Notes under the pieces: model-generated
What the model saw: only the letters and a program-made list of their open reading frames with translations
Database searches by the model: none
What the model was told of the DNA's origin: nothing
Part shown: positions 9,633-20,820 of the stretch, piece by piece
How the letters are laid out: each line of letters begins with the position of its first letter
How positions within the stretch are numbered: position 1 is the first letter of the stretch
Assembly (NCBI RefSeq): GCF_001039355.2
Contig: NW_019775613.1
Coordinates: 481,568 to 523,168 of the forward strand
Length of the DNA: 41,601 bases
Origin: Lingula anatina
Lineage: Eukaryota; Brachiopoda; Lingulata; Lingulida; Lingulidae
Direction: 5' to 3'
Program-made: the position numbers and the translations under genes

Positions 9633-10210
9633 GTAGGTGGGGTTTCTTTCGAGATCACATTGTTTCCAACAGCCAAACATCTGTCACACAAACCCACTTA
9701 TGTGTGCTAGATTATTCATCAGCCTATTAATTTCTGAATAATATAACATATAATTCACTGTATGGCACAGGTGCGGTTTCTCACTAATTCTCCTTTGACG
9801 GATCGCGATTGTTCAAGGACAGTTGCTGATCCATCATTTTTTTTTCTTTAGCTAGTGAAAATGCAAAAGGATGATTGTATAATAATGTCATATTTTATAT
9901 AAAAGGGTTTTGTAAAGTTTTTTTAAAGAAATCTAAATCTTTGATTCAATCGAATTAAAAAGGTTCAGCTAACCAAATCAATATTTTGTATAGTACTGAA
10001 CATTTATTCAGAAGGAGTATATCAAAGAATAAAACTGATTGAGAACTATGTATAAAAGCCCTTATAGAATTTTGCCAAAACCCTCTAGGGATAACAATAA
10101 TTTCTCCACATTTATTGGGTATTTTGCGATCTAGTCTAACAAAAGCTCTTGTCATCAACGGTGCAGTTCACTAAATCAACTCAGCTACTGTTATTTTATT
10201 TTTAATACAG
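9633..10210 (+). other. B-type intron of copy 3
   Basis: A short 578-base intron (GTAGGT donor, TTTAATACAG acceptor). It is unrelated to the A-type intron over most of its length and lacks the Tc1 remnant. Compared with copy 8 (985 bases) it has lost about 390 bases before the acceptor, joining 'cagctactgt' directly to 'tattttatttttaatacag'. Confidence 0.75.
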
Positions 10211-10646
10211 GAAATCAAATATCATCAACGCTTGCCTGTCTCCGATACCGCAACCAGTGCGAATGGAATTCAACTATGCTAATTTGTATGGTGGCATCAG
10301 TGAAATGGGCCACAAGTTTCCAGACAGAGGAAAAGGCAAAGGACTTGCACAATGTTTCCCAATACATTCCATCCTGGCCGCAGTGGGCGTCAACCACGTA
10401 GACTACTTCTCCCTGGACGTCGAAGGGGCCGAAGTGGAGATTCTCCAGACATTCCCTTGGAAAGAAATCATGGTGGACACGTGGACTGTGGAGTTCGGGG
10501 TCTACTATGCAAGGGGAGGAAAGGAGGAGGCCCGGCGCATGTCAGAAATCAGGAAGATCTTCCAAAACACAGGGTTGTACCAAGAGATGGATGCTCCTGG
10601 ATTAAAACAAGATTTACTATTTGCTCGAAAGGAGATACTGATCTAG
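10211..10646 (+). CDS. FkbM/Star-like protein, exon 2 (copy 3)
   Basis: Open from the split codon to TAG at 10644-10646, 145 residues. B-type features are QPVRMEFNYANLYGGISEMG at the start and KQDLLFARKEILI at the end. The YFSLDVEGAE motif is intact. It can only be translated in frame with the methyltransferase core if the frameshift in exon 1 is not real. Confidence 0.78.
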
Positions 10647-13254
10647 TAAGGAAGGCATTGCTGATACAGCCATCCCCAAAGCTGAAATCAAATATTGCTT
10701 GTATAAACTTTGCTTGTCTGATTTCGGGGTTTGACTGGGTCACGTTCTAGTCAAATCCCACTTTGGATTATCATACATGCATTTTCTCAAGTTATCATCA
10801 TCATACCGCCCCTGTGCCAAAAGTTTAAAACCATTGCATAGGGAATCCGAAATAACCAAAATGACCGAAAATTGCCCTAGAAATTTACACCCGTGTATAT
10901 CAAAGGTCATTGTTCTTGTTTCGTACCACTATTTCAAACTAATAACGCACTACATTCGTTTGTGTGCACTCAGCTTCTGTTTGAAATGATAATTATTCCA
11001 TTTGTTAATTTTTAAATTAAAAAAGGGTATCCAACAGTAATCAGACATATTACTAAAAGGGGTTATAAATCGTTTATTTATTTCAATTATCAGATATGAT
11101 TTGGTTCTTTGTAATACGTTTACTTTCACTACTAAGTAAATTCCACTTTCAAATGCAGCTTCGAAGTGAATATATTTTAAAAGGTAATTTTTTACCAAGA
11201 AAAGTAGGTATCTATTCTACTTTAAAGGGATAACAACTGTTCGTTTTGGGCAAAAAAGAATTTTCCTGGAACAAACGACGTTTTTTTTTCTACTTACCAA
11301 TGATTGATTAATCCGTTACGACATCCAAAGTTGGTCCATATGTTTTTTAACTTTGTTTTTTGTAATAATCTCTGAAGAGGTTATTACAGGGGAATAGCTA
11401 TCTATGAGGGTCCACGTGGTCTGATGACAAAAAAATATTCCAAAATAATTATGATAACCGCTGCTTTGATGGTAAAATGGACTTTATTATATTTCTGTTG
11501 GTTGTTTACAAGGCATTTTTTTGTTTTTGGAAAATATGTACCGCATATGCACAGTTGCTATCCCTTTAAAATCCCTTATATCAGAAGCGATTATAATTGT
11601 GACATCATGTTTGACTGTTCACTGCCGTCAATGGCCCTATATCTTTTTGCATTGACGCATATAGATAACCAAATTATGAAATCATATTCCTTTTTTCTTT
11701 GTATCGTACGGTATTTTTTATTGGCAAGTGCCTTTATCAAACGCATTTGGAAAGAAGCAACCGTCTGCGAACACAGTTCAACCTCTTACTACACTTACTT
11801 ACTGGGTATTTGGTGTGTATTTCTACTGTGGAATGCTGCAGGCCAACAAAGTCTACCCCCACCTGAATGGGTGCAAATGGATGAGAAATATATCACATTT
11901 ACACATGCAGGGCATATTGTGCCTCTCCATCTACAAAACTATCATTATAAATGAAATCTGGGCTACGTAACTCGAAAGCGAGTAAATACCGAGTTATGGA
12001 ATAGAGACGCTTGCGCTCGGTCGTAATTCGCGATGCTTTCGAGTTACGGAGCCCTGAATGCCAACGTGTTAAAAAAAACGGGCTGAGAGAGGACAGAATG
12101 GGAGTTGCAAAATGATAAGCCGCTTGAAAATCAACCGTGGATAATTTAATAGAATAAGATTCCAAAAGAAAGAACGACCATCTAACCTTCATGCCCTTGT
12201 TTATTTATTTATCAAAACCAATTTTCAAGATACATGTCATCTAGTTAATGGATTTTATAACATTTAATGACAATTAATCCGGAAATTAAAGCCAAAGCAA
12301 ACTTTTTCTTCTTTCTTTAAAGACTCAATGGAACTCCCATGTCATTCTCCCCTTCTTCATGTTGTTCTGCAATTTACAATAATACTGCAAACGGAGGCGG
12401 CGTATTGGCTTTTAAGAATTACCACGCATCATCATTATGAGGACCAAACATGAGCGTACTTTAGAGAAGCAATTGCAAAATGCGTTTGTTGCGATATTTT
12501 AGTGGCGTCGTGTCATGTCAGGCTGCATTCTTATTCAGATTAGTTTTAGAGGCCATCACTCAGGCAGCTGGTCACCTAGACCAAGTAATGGGCACTGGAC
12601 TACGGTTCCTAGCAGACAAAAATTCCCGTCGCACCGTATTTCGTCTAGTGGAATATATTGCAAACTTGATAAGTTATAAATAAACAAAAGTAAAAAAAAA
12701 CATTAACGTGCGACATCACGTTTTCATTCCACGATTTCTTCAAGTTTAATGTAATTGAGTATATATATTAACGTTTCTTATTTGCACAACAAACTAATTT
12801 TGGATTGAAAATTGGGAATAACGTGATATTCGTGTTTTTAAAATTATATGTTTAGCATTACGATTTTCGAGTCAAAGGAAAATGTTATACAGTATTTGTT
12901 TTATTTCCATGCAAATGTATAATTTCATATATATATATATGAAATATAATAGTATTTTAAAACATAATTTATGTTGCAACAGACTTATGCCCTTCTTTCC
13001 GAACGTAATCGCTTTTTCAGCTGAAATGAATACGACAATTTTTCATTCAAAATAATTTAATTCTAAAAAGACACACCACACACCTGTCAACACTAAATAT
13101 GTGGTAAAAGATAACATAGACCATACGTAACAAATATAAATAACCGTCTCAAATATTACATTATGGGAAATGACAGCATACAACGTCAGCTCATAATTAA
13201 TTAGCAGTGAAAAAGGAAATATTTCTCTTTTCGATCCAAGTCATATACCGGCAT
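10647..13254 (+). other. Intergenic region between copies 3 and 4
   Basis: Matches 32668-35429 except for the solo LTR there. It is a diverged version of the A-type 3' flank followed by the gene-upstream block. It holds the 95-base fold-back repeat at 11960-12054 and a (TA)n run near 12932-12940. An ACGTCA (13183-13188) lies about 70 bases before the TATA-like site and is kept in the C-type promoters; it resembles a CRE half-site but this is speculative. The ORF 11424-11954 is open for 176 codons but is interrupted in the sister copy, so I do not call it a gene. Confidence 0.6.
11960..12054. repeat. 95-base fold-back (inverted) repeat, first copy
   Basis: Arms of 20 bases, GGGCTACGTAACTCGAAAGC at 11960-11979 and GCTTTCGAGTTACGGAGCCC at 12035-12054, pair with one mismatch around a G+C-rich centre containing further partial inverted repeats. 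The A-type flanks have no such sequence between 'tataaatgaa' and 'gtgt' followed by an A run, so it looks inserted. Possibly a very small MITE. Confidence 0.65.
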
Positions 13255-13260
13255 TATATT
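13255..13260 (+). promoter_or_regulatory. Weak TATA-like site of copy 4
   Basis: TATATT at the position, 64 bases before the ATG, where copies 2, 3 and 8 have TATATAAAA. The surrounding CCGGCATTATATTGG block is conserved in copies 4, 7 and 9. Confidence 0.4.
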
Positions 13261-13318
13261 GGACTGAAAGCAAATACGTGGCAGATCAGCAAAAGTGAGG
13301 AATCGAATTATCTGCACA

Positions 13319-13884
13319 ATGCATATTTTAAGATGTGTACATGTACTACCGTCAAAGATTGGTGGTGCGTTGAAAATAAGTACACTGATTGTTGGGGCAC
13401 TACTAGTCATTTCTTTCTTATTGTTTCCGGATATCACACGGATCGTTGGAGAAACCAACCCAAAGAAATGGCGGTTCGGGGTGCCGACTGATTACTCTCA
13501 AGCTAGGCATGGCGAGGAACTCAGAGTTCTTCGAGGTGATGGCCAACTGTCAAGTGTAGACATGATCGAGGACCTGGGATCAAAGAGAATGAATGCAACC
13601 GATCCTAGATTATTGAAGCTCCTCCGCGAAAAATGGCTTCTTGCACCCTCCAAACGTCCCTACCACTTGGCTGAACCACAAAAAGTACATATGTCTCAGG
13701 TTGGACAATCAAAAGCAATTGATAAGCTACTGAAGCAAAGAAAAAACGGTTTCTTTGTCGAGGCGGGAGCCGCGGATGGTGAACGTATATCTAACTCGTT
13801 GTTTTTTGAGAGATTTAGGAATTGGACGGGAGTACTCGTAGAAGCAAACCCATGGGAATTTGATAAGATGACCAAGAAACACAG
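13319..13884 (+). CDS. FkbM/Star-like type II membrane protein, exon 1 (copy 4)
   Basis: C-type first exon, 188 codons plus two bases. The start MHILRCVHVLPSKIGGALK replaces the MDVLSRDLAPKIRGALK of the A/B copies; the ATG at 13319 is preferred over an in-frame GTG eight codons upstream. It is followed by a membrane segment (about residues 20-37), a stem with the copy-specific GEELRVLRGDG, and an intact VEAGAADG and SNSLFFERFRNWTG region. Donor CACAG|GTAGGC. Exon 1 is near-identical to that of copy 9. In this assembly it is paired with an A-type exon 2 through a suspect intron. Confidence 0.82.
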
Positions 13885-15531
13885 GTAGGCGGGTTTTCTT
13901 TCGATATCATTTAGTTTCCAACTACCAAACATCTGTCACGCAGGCCTACTTCTGTGTGCTAAGTTATTTATTAGCCTATTATGTAATGAAAGTCTTGGTA
14001 TCTCAGTGATATGATATATAATCCACTGTATGAACAGGTGATATTGCTCGCTGATTTTCTTTTAATGGATTGCTATTTTTCAAGGACAGTTGCTGATCCA
14101 TCAGTTTGTTTCCCTTTTGTAGTAAAATGCAAAATGGATGAATTTATAATAATGTCATCTTTTATATGAAACGAATTTGTACAGTGTTTTCTGTAGAAAT
14201 CTATATCTGTCTTTCATTCGAATAAAAAAGATTCAGCTTGTCAACGTTAATATTTTTGTGTAGCTATTTAGAAGAGTATATCAGAGAATAAAACTGGTTC
14301 AGAACTTCATATTTAAATCTATTTAGAAGAGTATATCAGAGAATAAAACTGTTTCAGAACTTCATATTTACTGTATATTGTACGATCTAATCTAACACCA
14401 AAACAAAAATCATCCAATTTTTCATCAAAATAAGTTTATTTCATGCTTAAAGACTTGAATACTTCATTAGGTATCCAAGCACTATTTTTTGACATTTTCT
14501 TATTGTCATGATATAATCAACTCTATTCAGAGGTTTAAATCAAAGGGAAAATAAACTGACCAATGTTTAAAATCCCAAGATCTGAATTTTCATAAACATT
14601 TTTGATTTTTCAGGGCATTTTCTTTTATGTTTTCTTCTTGTTTTTTTTTTCATTAATAACACAGATACAAGCTTATTCCATTGTTTTTCACAGGTATGTA
14701 TGAACTTAACAAGATAGAAGTGATTTTGAAAAACCAGTTAAAACAGTTTAAACCAGGAGTTTGACATGAGTCATGTGAACTTACTGTTACAGAATGATAA
14801 TGCTACTCCACGTAAAGCCAATGTAATATTAAGCTGGTTATATGCGTTACCAGACTTAGATCTCTCCCCCGCCACCACCAAATCGCTCAACCGCTCAGAA
14901 CCTCATTAAGAATGAGTAGGATATCCTCGGATATTTTGCAAGGGAAGTATAAAAATTTGCATTCTACTGCCTAAAGGACAAACATAACACATTAGTGTAA
15001 TAAAATGAAATAAACATATTATGGTGTAAAATGAGATGAATTAAGTCTTGGTGTTAGAGTGGATCGTAAAAAATCCCCTCAATGTGGAGAAAGATAGAAA
15101 TCCCTAGAGTGTTTTGCTGATTTGATAGTTTTGGCAATTTTTTTAGGAACTAAAAACATGATTTTTTCTTGGTATACACCTCTGAAAAGGTTATAATATA
15201 CAAAATTATTTAATTTGACTAGCTGAACTTTTTTAAACTTAAATGAATGACAGACCTGGATTTTTTAAAGATTTCTTAAAAGACATTCTTTTATACATGT
15301 ATTTATGATGAGATAATTAGTTTTTGCATTGGCGTACACAAAACTGTCTCTGGAGAATGTAAGGTTCAAAGTCTGAGTCATAATTTTTTTCTCGGGAAAA
15401 ATAGTAAAGTCCATGTCATAAAAAGTTCATATCTGTTTTACTATATTTCCAAAATATTGTCTCCACTGGCATCACATCCATTTTAAATGGTTCCTGCTTC
15501 CTTTGTGTGCAGTAACATTTATGTTTTGTGT

Positions 15532-15532
15532 N
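15532..15532. other. Ambiguous base (N) at a sequence-type junction
   Basis: The only N in the window. It sits precisely at the switch from C-type to A-type intron, inside the LINE scrap. Most likely an assembly join or unresolved gap. Confidence 0.8.
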
Positions 15533-15607
15533 TAATTGAAAAGGGTCGAAGGACGTCGGTAATTTTGATTTCACATGTTGCAGAACAAATTTCTTAAGCA
15601 CCTTCAT
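15533..15607 (-). mobile_element. LINE reverse-transcriptase fragment, second copy
   Basis: Minus-strand frame from 15607 reads MKVLKKFVLQHVKSKLPT and then SFDPFQL up to the N, without the 4-base deletion seen at 239-349. It is cut at the N, where the other copy goes on to FAYRKNRSTEDA. Confidence 0.6.
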
Positions 15608-15859
15608 AACAAGTGGAAACTAAGTTAATCTGCCCTTCATCTGTTGCCTGTGTCTACATTTCGCTGTACCTGGGAAATTTGAAAATCCGTGTGTACAATT
15701 TTAAAAGGTCTGGTTACGCCCCTGATGTGAGTAGACGATCATTAACATACCCAGCGTAACCACTGAAGCACCCCAACACCAATTGTTTTTAATATGCGGC
15801 TCCTATATAAGTGACAAGGATACATATTACCAAGTGTTTGACATAGGAGGGTGTCTTGA

Positions 15860-16196
15860 CCCGCTGAATTGCCAGAAGGTTGGTTTAACATAAAACAACA
15901 GGGAAAAACATGTCTCCCACTTAACCGTCAGAAGACGCCTGCACAATCGCCGTTATTTTGGCAGGCTTTCTGTTAGGAGACCAGTGATCATAAGGAACCA
16001 TCTACGTCGAGTCAGATGGTATATAGGAACTCTGGCGTGGACACCAGTCAATCACTGGGCATTGATACTGTTCTCAGATGAAAACAGATTTAGCGTTGTC
16101 AGAATGTATGGAAGCATAGTGTTTGGAGATCAGCTGGTAAGAAGTATATTCCCAATGTTCTGCCTCTGGTCGACAGGACGCACCCATCATGTATAG
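15860..16196 (+). mobile_element. Tc1-like transposase remnant in the intron of copy 4
   Basis: Practically the same sequence as 600-945, with ILFSDENRF preserved. A small change near 15905 alters the upstream frame so that the clean ORF starts at 15984. Confidence 0.7.
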
Positions 16197-16488
16197 GGTA
16201 TAGGCATGTATAGGTGTGTTGGCTACTATGGTGTAGGCGAGCTGGCACTGGTCAACGTGGATTTTTTCTCAGGACAAATAATATGACATAAAAATAGTTT
16301 ATATTTGTTTTTTTGTTATTATTATTATTTAAAATATATCGGACATTTTGTCCCCACTGGCCCAGCATCCACAATCAATTTCCAAATGGTTCCTGCTTCT
16401 TTCATGTGCAATAACAGAGTTATTTAATCTTTAGTTTGACATCAAGTTATTCTTTTTGTTTATTTTAGATATTTTATTTTTAAAACAG

Positions 16489-16945
16489 GAAATCCAATGT
16501 CATAAACGCTTGCCTGTCTCCGATACCGTACCCAGTCCGAATAGAATTTAACTATGCCGATTATTTTGGTGGCATCAGTGATATGGGCCACAAGTTTCCA
16601 CGCAGAGGAAAAGGCAAAGGACTAGCACAATGTTTCCCAATACACTCCATCCTGGCCGCACTGGGCGTCAACCACGTGGACTACTTCTCCCTGGACGTCG
16701 AGGGGGCCGAGGTGGAGATTCTCAAGACATTCCCTTGGAAAGATATCATGGTGGACGTGTGGACTGTAGAGTATGGGGTCTTCTATGCTATGGGAGGAAA
16801 GGAGGAGGCCCGGCGAATGTCTGAAATCAGGAAGATCTTTCAAAACACAGGGGTGTACCAAGAGATCAATGCTCCTGGATTAAAATTTGATTTTGTTTGT
16901 TCGAAAGGAGATACTGGCATTGTAATGAAGGGATTGCTGACTTGA
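16489..16945 (+). CDS. FkbM/Star-like protein, exon 2 with altered C-terminus (copy 4)
   Basis: A-type exon 2 with intact CFPIHSILAALG and YFSLDVEGAE motifs. A 2-base deletion after KFDF (gattttctgtttg in copy 1, gattttgtttg here) shifts the last part, so the usual ending LFVRKEILAL becomes VCSKGDTGIVMKGLLT and the stop moves to 16943-16945. Joined to 13319-13884 it gives 340 residues. The tail change lies outside the recognised motifs and might be tolerated. Because of the N in the intron, this exon may really belong to another gene. Confidence 0.78.
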
Positions 16946-17784
16946 CCATCCCCATAGCTGAACTCAAACATCTCCTATATAAACTTTGGTTCTCTGATCA
17001 CTTAATGACGAGTTCAAGTCAAACTCCGAGATTCAGGGGACGTTGGGAACTTCCTTCTCTACTTTTGATTATCATACATGCACTTTTACAAGTTATCATT
17101 GTCAGTAACGCACCAAACGTCCAAAACCTTTGCATGGGAAACCTGAAATATCCAAAATGGAAGTAAATTAAGACTCGTGCATATAAAATGGCCTTGTTCT
17201 TGATTCGTACCACTGTGTCAGACTAATAACGCACTACAATTCTTAATGTGCACACATCTGCTGTTTGTAATGATAATTATTCCATTACTTAAACCCCAAA
17301 AAAGTCTCCATCAGTACAAAGACATATATTGATGAATGGGATTATAAAATATTTATTGATTTCACTTTTCAGAGACGATTTGGCTCTTTTTTAATACGTT
17401 GTCTTACAATGCATATAAAATTCCACTTTCAAATGCAACTTCGGAGTGAATGTTGTTCAAATGGTAATTTTGATAAATAATAGTAAATATATATTCTACT
17501 TGAAAGGGATAACAACAGTTCGTTTTGGCAAAAAAAGGGTTTCCTGGGGTACGACGACGATTTCCCAATACTTACGAAAAGTTGCTGAATCCTTTCCGAC
17601 ATCCAAAATCAGTCCATGTTTTTTTTCTTAAAAAGTTTTTTTCAATAACCTCTTAAGAGATTATCACGGAGGTAAAGCTGCCTACGCAGGTCTACGTGGT
17701 CAGATGGCAAACGCAGATTCCAGAATGATTGTGATAGCCGCTGTTTTGGTGGTTAAACGGAATGCATTACATTTCTACCATATA
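16946..17784 (+). other. A-type 3' flank of copy 4
   Basis: Matches 1666-2528 closely; no gene seen. The AATAAA of copy 1 reads AATAAC here. Confidence 0.6.
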
Positions 17785-18084
17785 CACTCTTGCCCAAAAT
17801 GGTCAAACAATTGTCAATCACAGTATAATTTTATGTTTAATTTTTCACTTGGTACTGTTATGCAAAAAAAGTACCCTTTTTGGGGGCATGAGAAAAAATA
17901 CCCTAAATAAATTTACGCTTTTTTCACATTTGCATTGTTTGTTTCTCCTTGACTTTACCAATTCTCCAGCTTCACATATTTATCAATATAAACAGTATTA
18001 ATTTGATAATATCAATAATAATGAAAGAAACAGGGCGATATGCCTCCCAAAATTTCCGTGTACCAACCATTTTGGGCAAGAGTG
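17785..18084 (+). mobile_element. Internally deleted copy of the Tc1-like element
   Basis: Has the same outer ends and flanking TA pairs as 2529-3577, but keeps only about 18 bases of the left end. It then jumps, through a few filler bases (caaac), to the sequence matching 3302 and on to the right terminal repeat. The transposase is entirely gone. Confidence 0.8.
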
Positions 18085-19499
18085 TATCTATTGGGAAATA
18101 TTTATCTCATATGCACAGTTGTTATTCCTTTGAAATCCCTTATACCAGAAGATATTTTGATTGTGACATCATGTTTGACTGGACACTGCAGTCCATCAAT
18201 GTCCCTAAATATGTTTGCATTGTCGCATATATATACATGTATTCCAAATATGGAGTCTTATTTCTTTATTCTTTGTATCATATGGCATTTTTTTATTTCT
18301 AAGGGGCTTCAATCAGATTATTTGATTGTTCAAAGATGACCATTTAACGTATTTGGAAAGAAGTTACCTTCTGCAAACACAGTTCAACCTGTTGCAACAC
18401 TTACCGGGTACAGAGATAGCATTTACACATGTAGGTCATATTATGCCTCTCCGTCCACGACACTATATCACTATAAATGAAGTGTAAAAAAAAATAAATA
18501 AATAAAAATAAAAAAACGGGCTGGGAGAGGCCACGATAGGGGGTCCAAAGTGATAAGCTGCTTGAAAATCAACCGAGAATAATTCATTCAGTAGATCTTT
18601 TTGAGATTCCAAATGAAGTGGAAAAAGCTTATATTGACGGAATCTGATTGCATCTTCTACAATCTAACCTTAATGCCTATGCTAAGCTTTAGGTTTGCTA
18701 TTTATTCAACTTCTTATCGAAACGAATTTTTTAGATGAATGTTTGAGCTCCATTTGGCACACCTTGGTCATTATATACCTCTATGCAGAATTCTATATCC
18801 ATGTTTTCCCACAGCATACGTGTCTAAAGTTCAAATATTTCATATATGGGATTTTTAAGTATTTTAATACCGAACTTGTCTTACAAAGCGCGCTTAAAAA
18901 TGACATAGAATTTTGATTCAAAACGGATTTTCCCACCAAAGGGGCGATTCTTTAACCCCCATTCCTACAGGACTGCATATTGATCGGTATTGTGCTTTTA
19001 CGATAATAAAACCGCAAGCCGAATAACATCTAGTTAATGGATTTTTACCAATTTTCATTTAAATTACATTTATTATGTATAAAAGCCTGTATAAAATTTT
19101 GCCAAAATGCTCTAGGGATTACAATCATTTCTCCACATTTATTGGGTATTTTGCGATCTAGTCTAACAACAGTTCTTGTCGTCAACGGTGCAGTCCACTT
19201 AATTAACTCAGCTACTGTGTACAAGGTACTGGCAGTTAATGTCACCAGTTAAATTATCTCTGAAAATTCTAGCTTTCGCGAACTGAAAGGTAATGTTTGG
19301 CTTTTTGTGTGACCTAAAAAAAGAATTGTGATTATTGTACCCTAACCTTTAGGTATAATGCAAATATTGATTGCTTTGCATTGGCGTACATAATATCGTT
19401 TGTTCCGAGAGAATATAAGGTTCACGGATCTACATAATTATTTCTCGGGACAAATGGTATGGTTTATGACAGTTCATAATTGGGACAAATGGTATGGTT
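18085..19499 (+). other. Flank, then B-type intron piece before the copy 5 stub
   Basis: 18085-19065 repeats 3578-4567. At about 19065 it changes to the end part of a B-type intron (compare 31650-32060). A 22-base direct repeat (19447-19468 and 19482-19503) ends exactly at the start of the exon-2 stub, suggesting that the upstream part of the exon was lost by a repair event using short repeats. Confidence 0.6.
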
Positions 19500-19652
19500 T
19501 ATGGGGTCGTCCATGCAAGGGGAGGAACGGAGGAGGTCCAGCGCAAGACAGAAATCAGGAAGATCTTCCAAAACACAGGGGTGTACCAAGAGATGGATGC
19601 TCCTGGATTAAAACAAAATTTACTATTTGCTCGAAAGGAGATACTGATCTAG
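19500..19652 (+). pseudogene. FkbM/Star-like protein, 3' stub of exon 2 (copy 5)
   Basis: 51 codons to TAG (19650-19652), starting inside the exon at YGVVHARGGTEEV, without an acceptor and without the YFSLDVEGAE motif. The first part matches the C-type copy 9 (VVHARGGTEEV, RKTEIRKIFQNTGVYQE) and the last part the B-type copies (MDAPGLKQ, RKEILI), so the parent was itself a mosaic. No exon 1 accompanies it. Confidence 0.85.
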
Positions 19653-20820
19653 TAAGGAAGACATTGCTGATACAGCCATCCCCAAAGCTGAATTCAAATA
19701 TCGCTTGTATAAACTTTGCTTGTCTGATTTCGGGGTTTGACTGGGTCACGTTCTAGTCAAATTCCGAGTTTCAGGGGACATTGAGAAATGCCTTCCCTAC
19801 TTTGGATTATCATACATGCATTTTCTCAAGTTAACATCATCATCATACCGCCGCTGTGCCAAAAGTTTAAAACCATTGCAGAGGGTATCCGAAATAACCA
19901 AAATGACCGAAAATTGCCCTAGAAATTTACACTCGTGTATATAAAAGTCATTGTTCTTGGTCGTACCACTATTTCAAACTTATCACGCACTACATTCGTT
20001 TGTGCGCACCCATCTTCTGTTTGAAATGATAATTATTGCATTTGTAAATTTTTAAATTTAAAAAAGGGTATCCAACAGTAATCAGACATATTACTAAATG
20101 GGGTTATAAGTCATTTATTTATTTCAGATTTGATATGGTTACTTGTAATACGTTGTCTTTCACTACTAAGTAAATTCCACTTACAAAAGCAGCTTCGAAG
20201 TGAATGTATTTCAAACGGTAATTTTTACCAAGAAAAGTTGCTATCTGTTCTACTTTTAAGTGATAGTAACTGTTCGTTTTGGCCAAAAATGGATTTTCCT
20301 GGAAAAAATGACGGCTTTTCTCTACTTCGCAATGGTTAATGAATACGTTACGATATCCAAAGTTGGTCCATGTTTTTTTTCCCTAAAAAGTTTGGTTTTT
20401 GTCATAATATATTAAGAGGTAATTACGGGAAAATAGTCCGTGTCATTCTTCCCTTCTTCATATTGTTCTGCAATTTACAATAAGACTGCAAACGAAGGGG
20501 GGGAGGGGGGGGGCATTAGCTTTTAAGAATTACCTAGCACGTGAACCGAACTTGAGCCTGCTCTAGAGAAGCAATTGCAGAATGCGTTTGTTGCGATATT
20601 TGAGTGGCGACGTATCATGTCAGTCTGCATTGTTATTCAGATGAGTTTTTAGTGACAATAACTCAGGCAGCTAGGAAGGCATTAGAAGATGGCGACAGAC
20701 GAGGAGCAAACAACTTCCAACTGGTCACACTTTTTCAGGCACAGAGGGTCTGTGTTCCGTACGCTTTGCTGCACATTTGCAGAAGAATCGGTGAACCGGT
20801 GTGGCAGGAGTGAACGTCCT
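19653..20820 (+). other. B-type 3' flank and gene-upstream block
   Basis: Follows the 3' flank of copies 3 and 8 (10647-11400), then skips about 1 kb and continues at about 20430 with the block seen at 4640-5000 and 12330-12560. A G-rich run lies at 20497-20513. The ORF 20604-20813 lies in this repeated block and is not kept open in the other copies. Confidence 0.6.

Larger units (their letters stand above)
8880..15531 (+). repeat. Segmental duplication, left copy (pairs with 30480-38095)
   Basis: About 6.65 kb from the promoter of copy 3 to near the end of the C-type intron of copy 4 aligns with 30480-38095 at high identity throughout. The right copy is about 1 kb longer. The differences I can place are a longer B-type intron, the solo LTR at 33756-33920, longer homopolymers at 31023 and 36829, and about 320 extra bases near 37135-37457. 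Confidence 0.85.
13885..16488 (+). other. Composite intron of copy 4 (C-type then A-type)
   Basis: Bases 13885-15531 follow the C-type intron of copy 9 (36060-38095). At the N (15532) the sequence jumps to A-type intron (15533-16488, like 277-1226). In copy 9 the C-type sequence would reach exon 2 about 60 bases later, so the two halves are joined out of register. A near-exact repeat of about 60 bases ('atctatttagaagagtatatcagagaataaaac') occurs twice at about 14260-14370 and also in copy 9. Confidence 0.75.
15533..19065 (+). repeat. Segmental duplication, right copy (pairs with 277-4567)
   Basis: Nearly identical to 277-4567 apart from the deletion inside the Tc1-like element and a few small indels, among them the 2-base loss at the end of exon 2. 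It ends near 19065, where the sequence changes to B-type intron. Confidence 0.85.

Noticed and set aside
11424-11954. 176-codon ORF in the flank of copy 3
   Set aside because: Interrupted in the sister region at 33446-34140 by a frame change and the LTR; low-complexity hydrophobic product without recognisable domains.
13295-13318. Upstream in-frame start for copies 4, 7 and 9 (at 13295, 24153, 35470)
   Set aside because: The codon is GTG. The ATG eight codons later aligns with the start of all other copies and keeps the 64-base spacing to the TATA-like site.
14260-14370. CRISPR-like short direct repeats in the C-type intron
   Set aside because: Only two units with no spacer series, in a eukaryotic intron, and also present in copy 9; a simple local tandem duplication.
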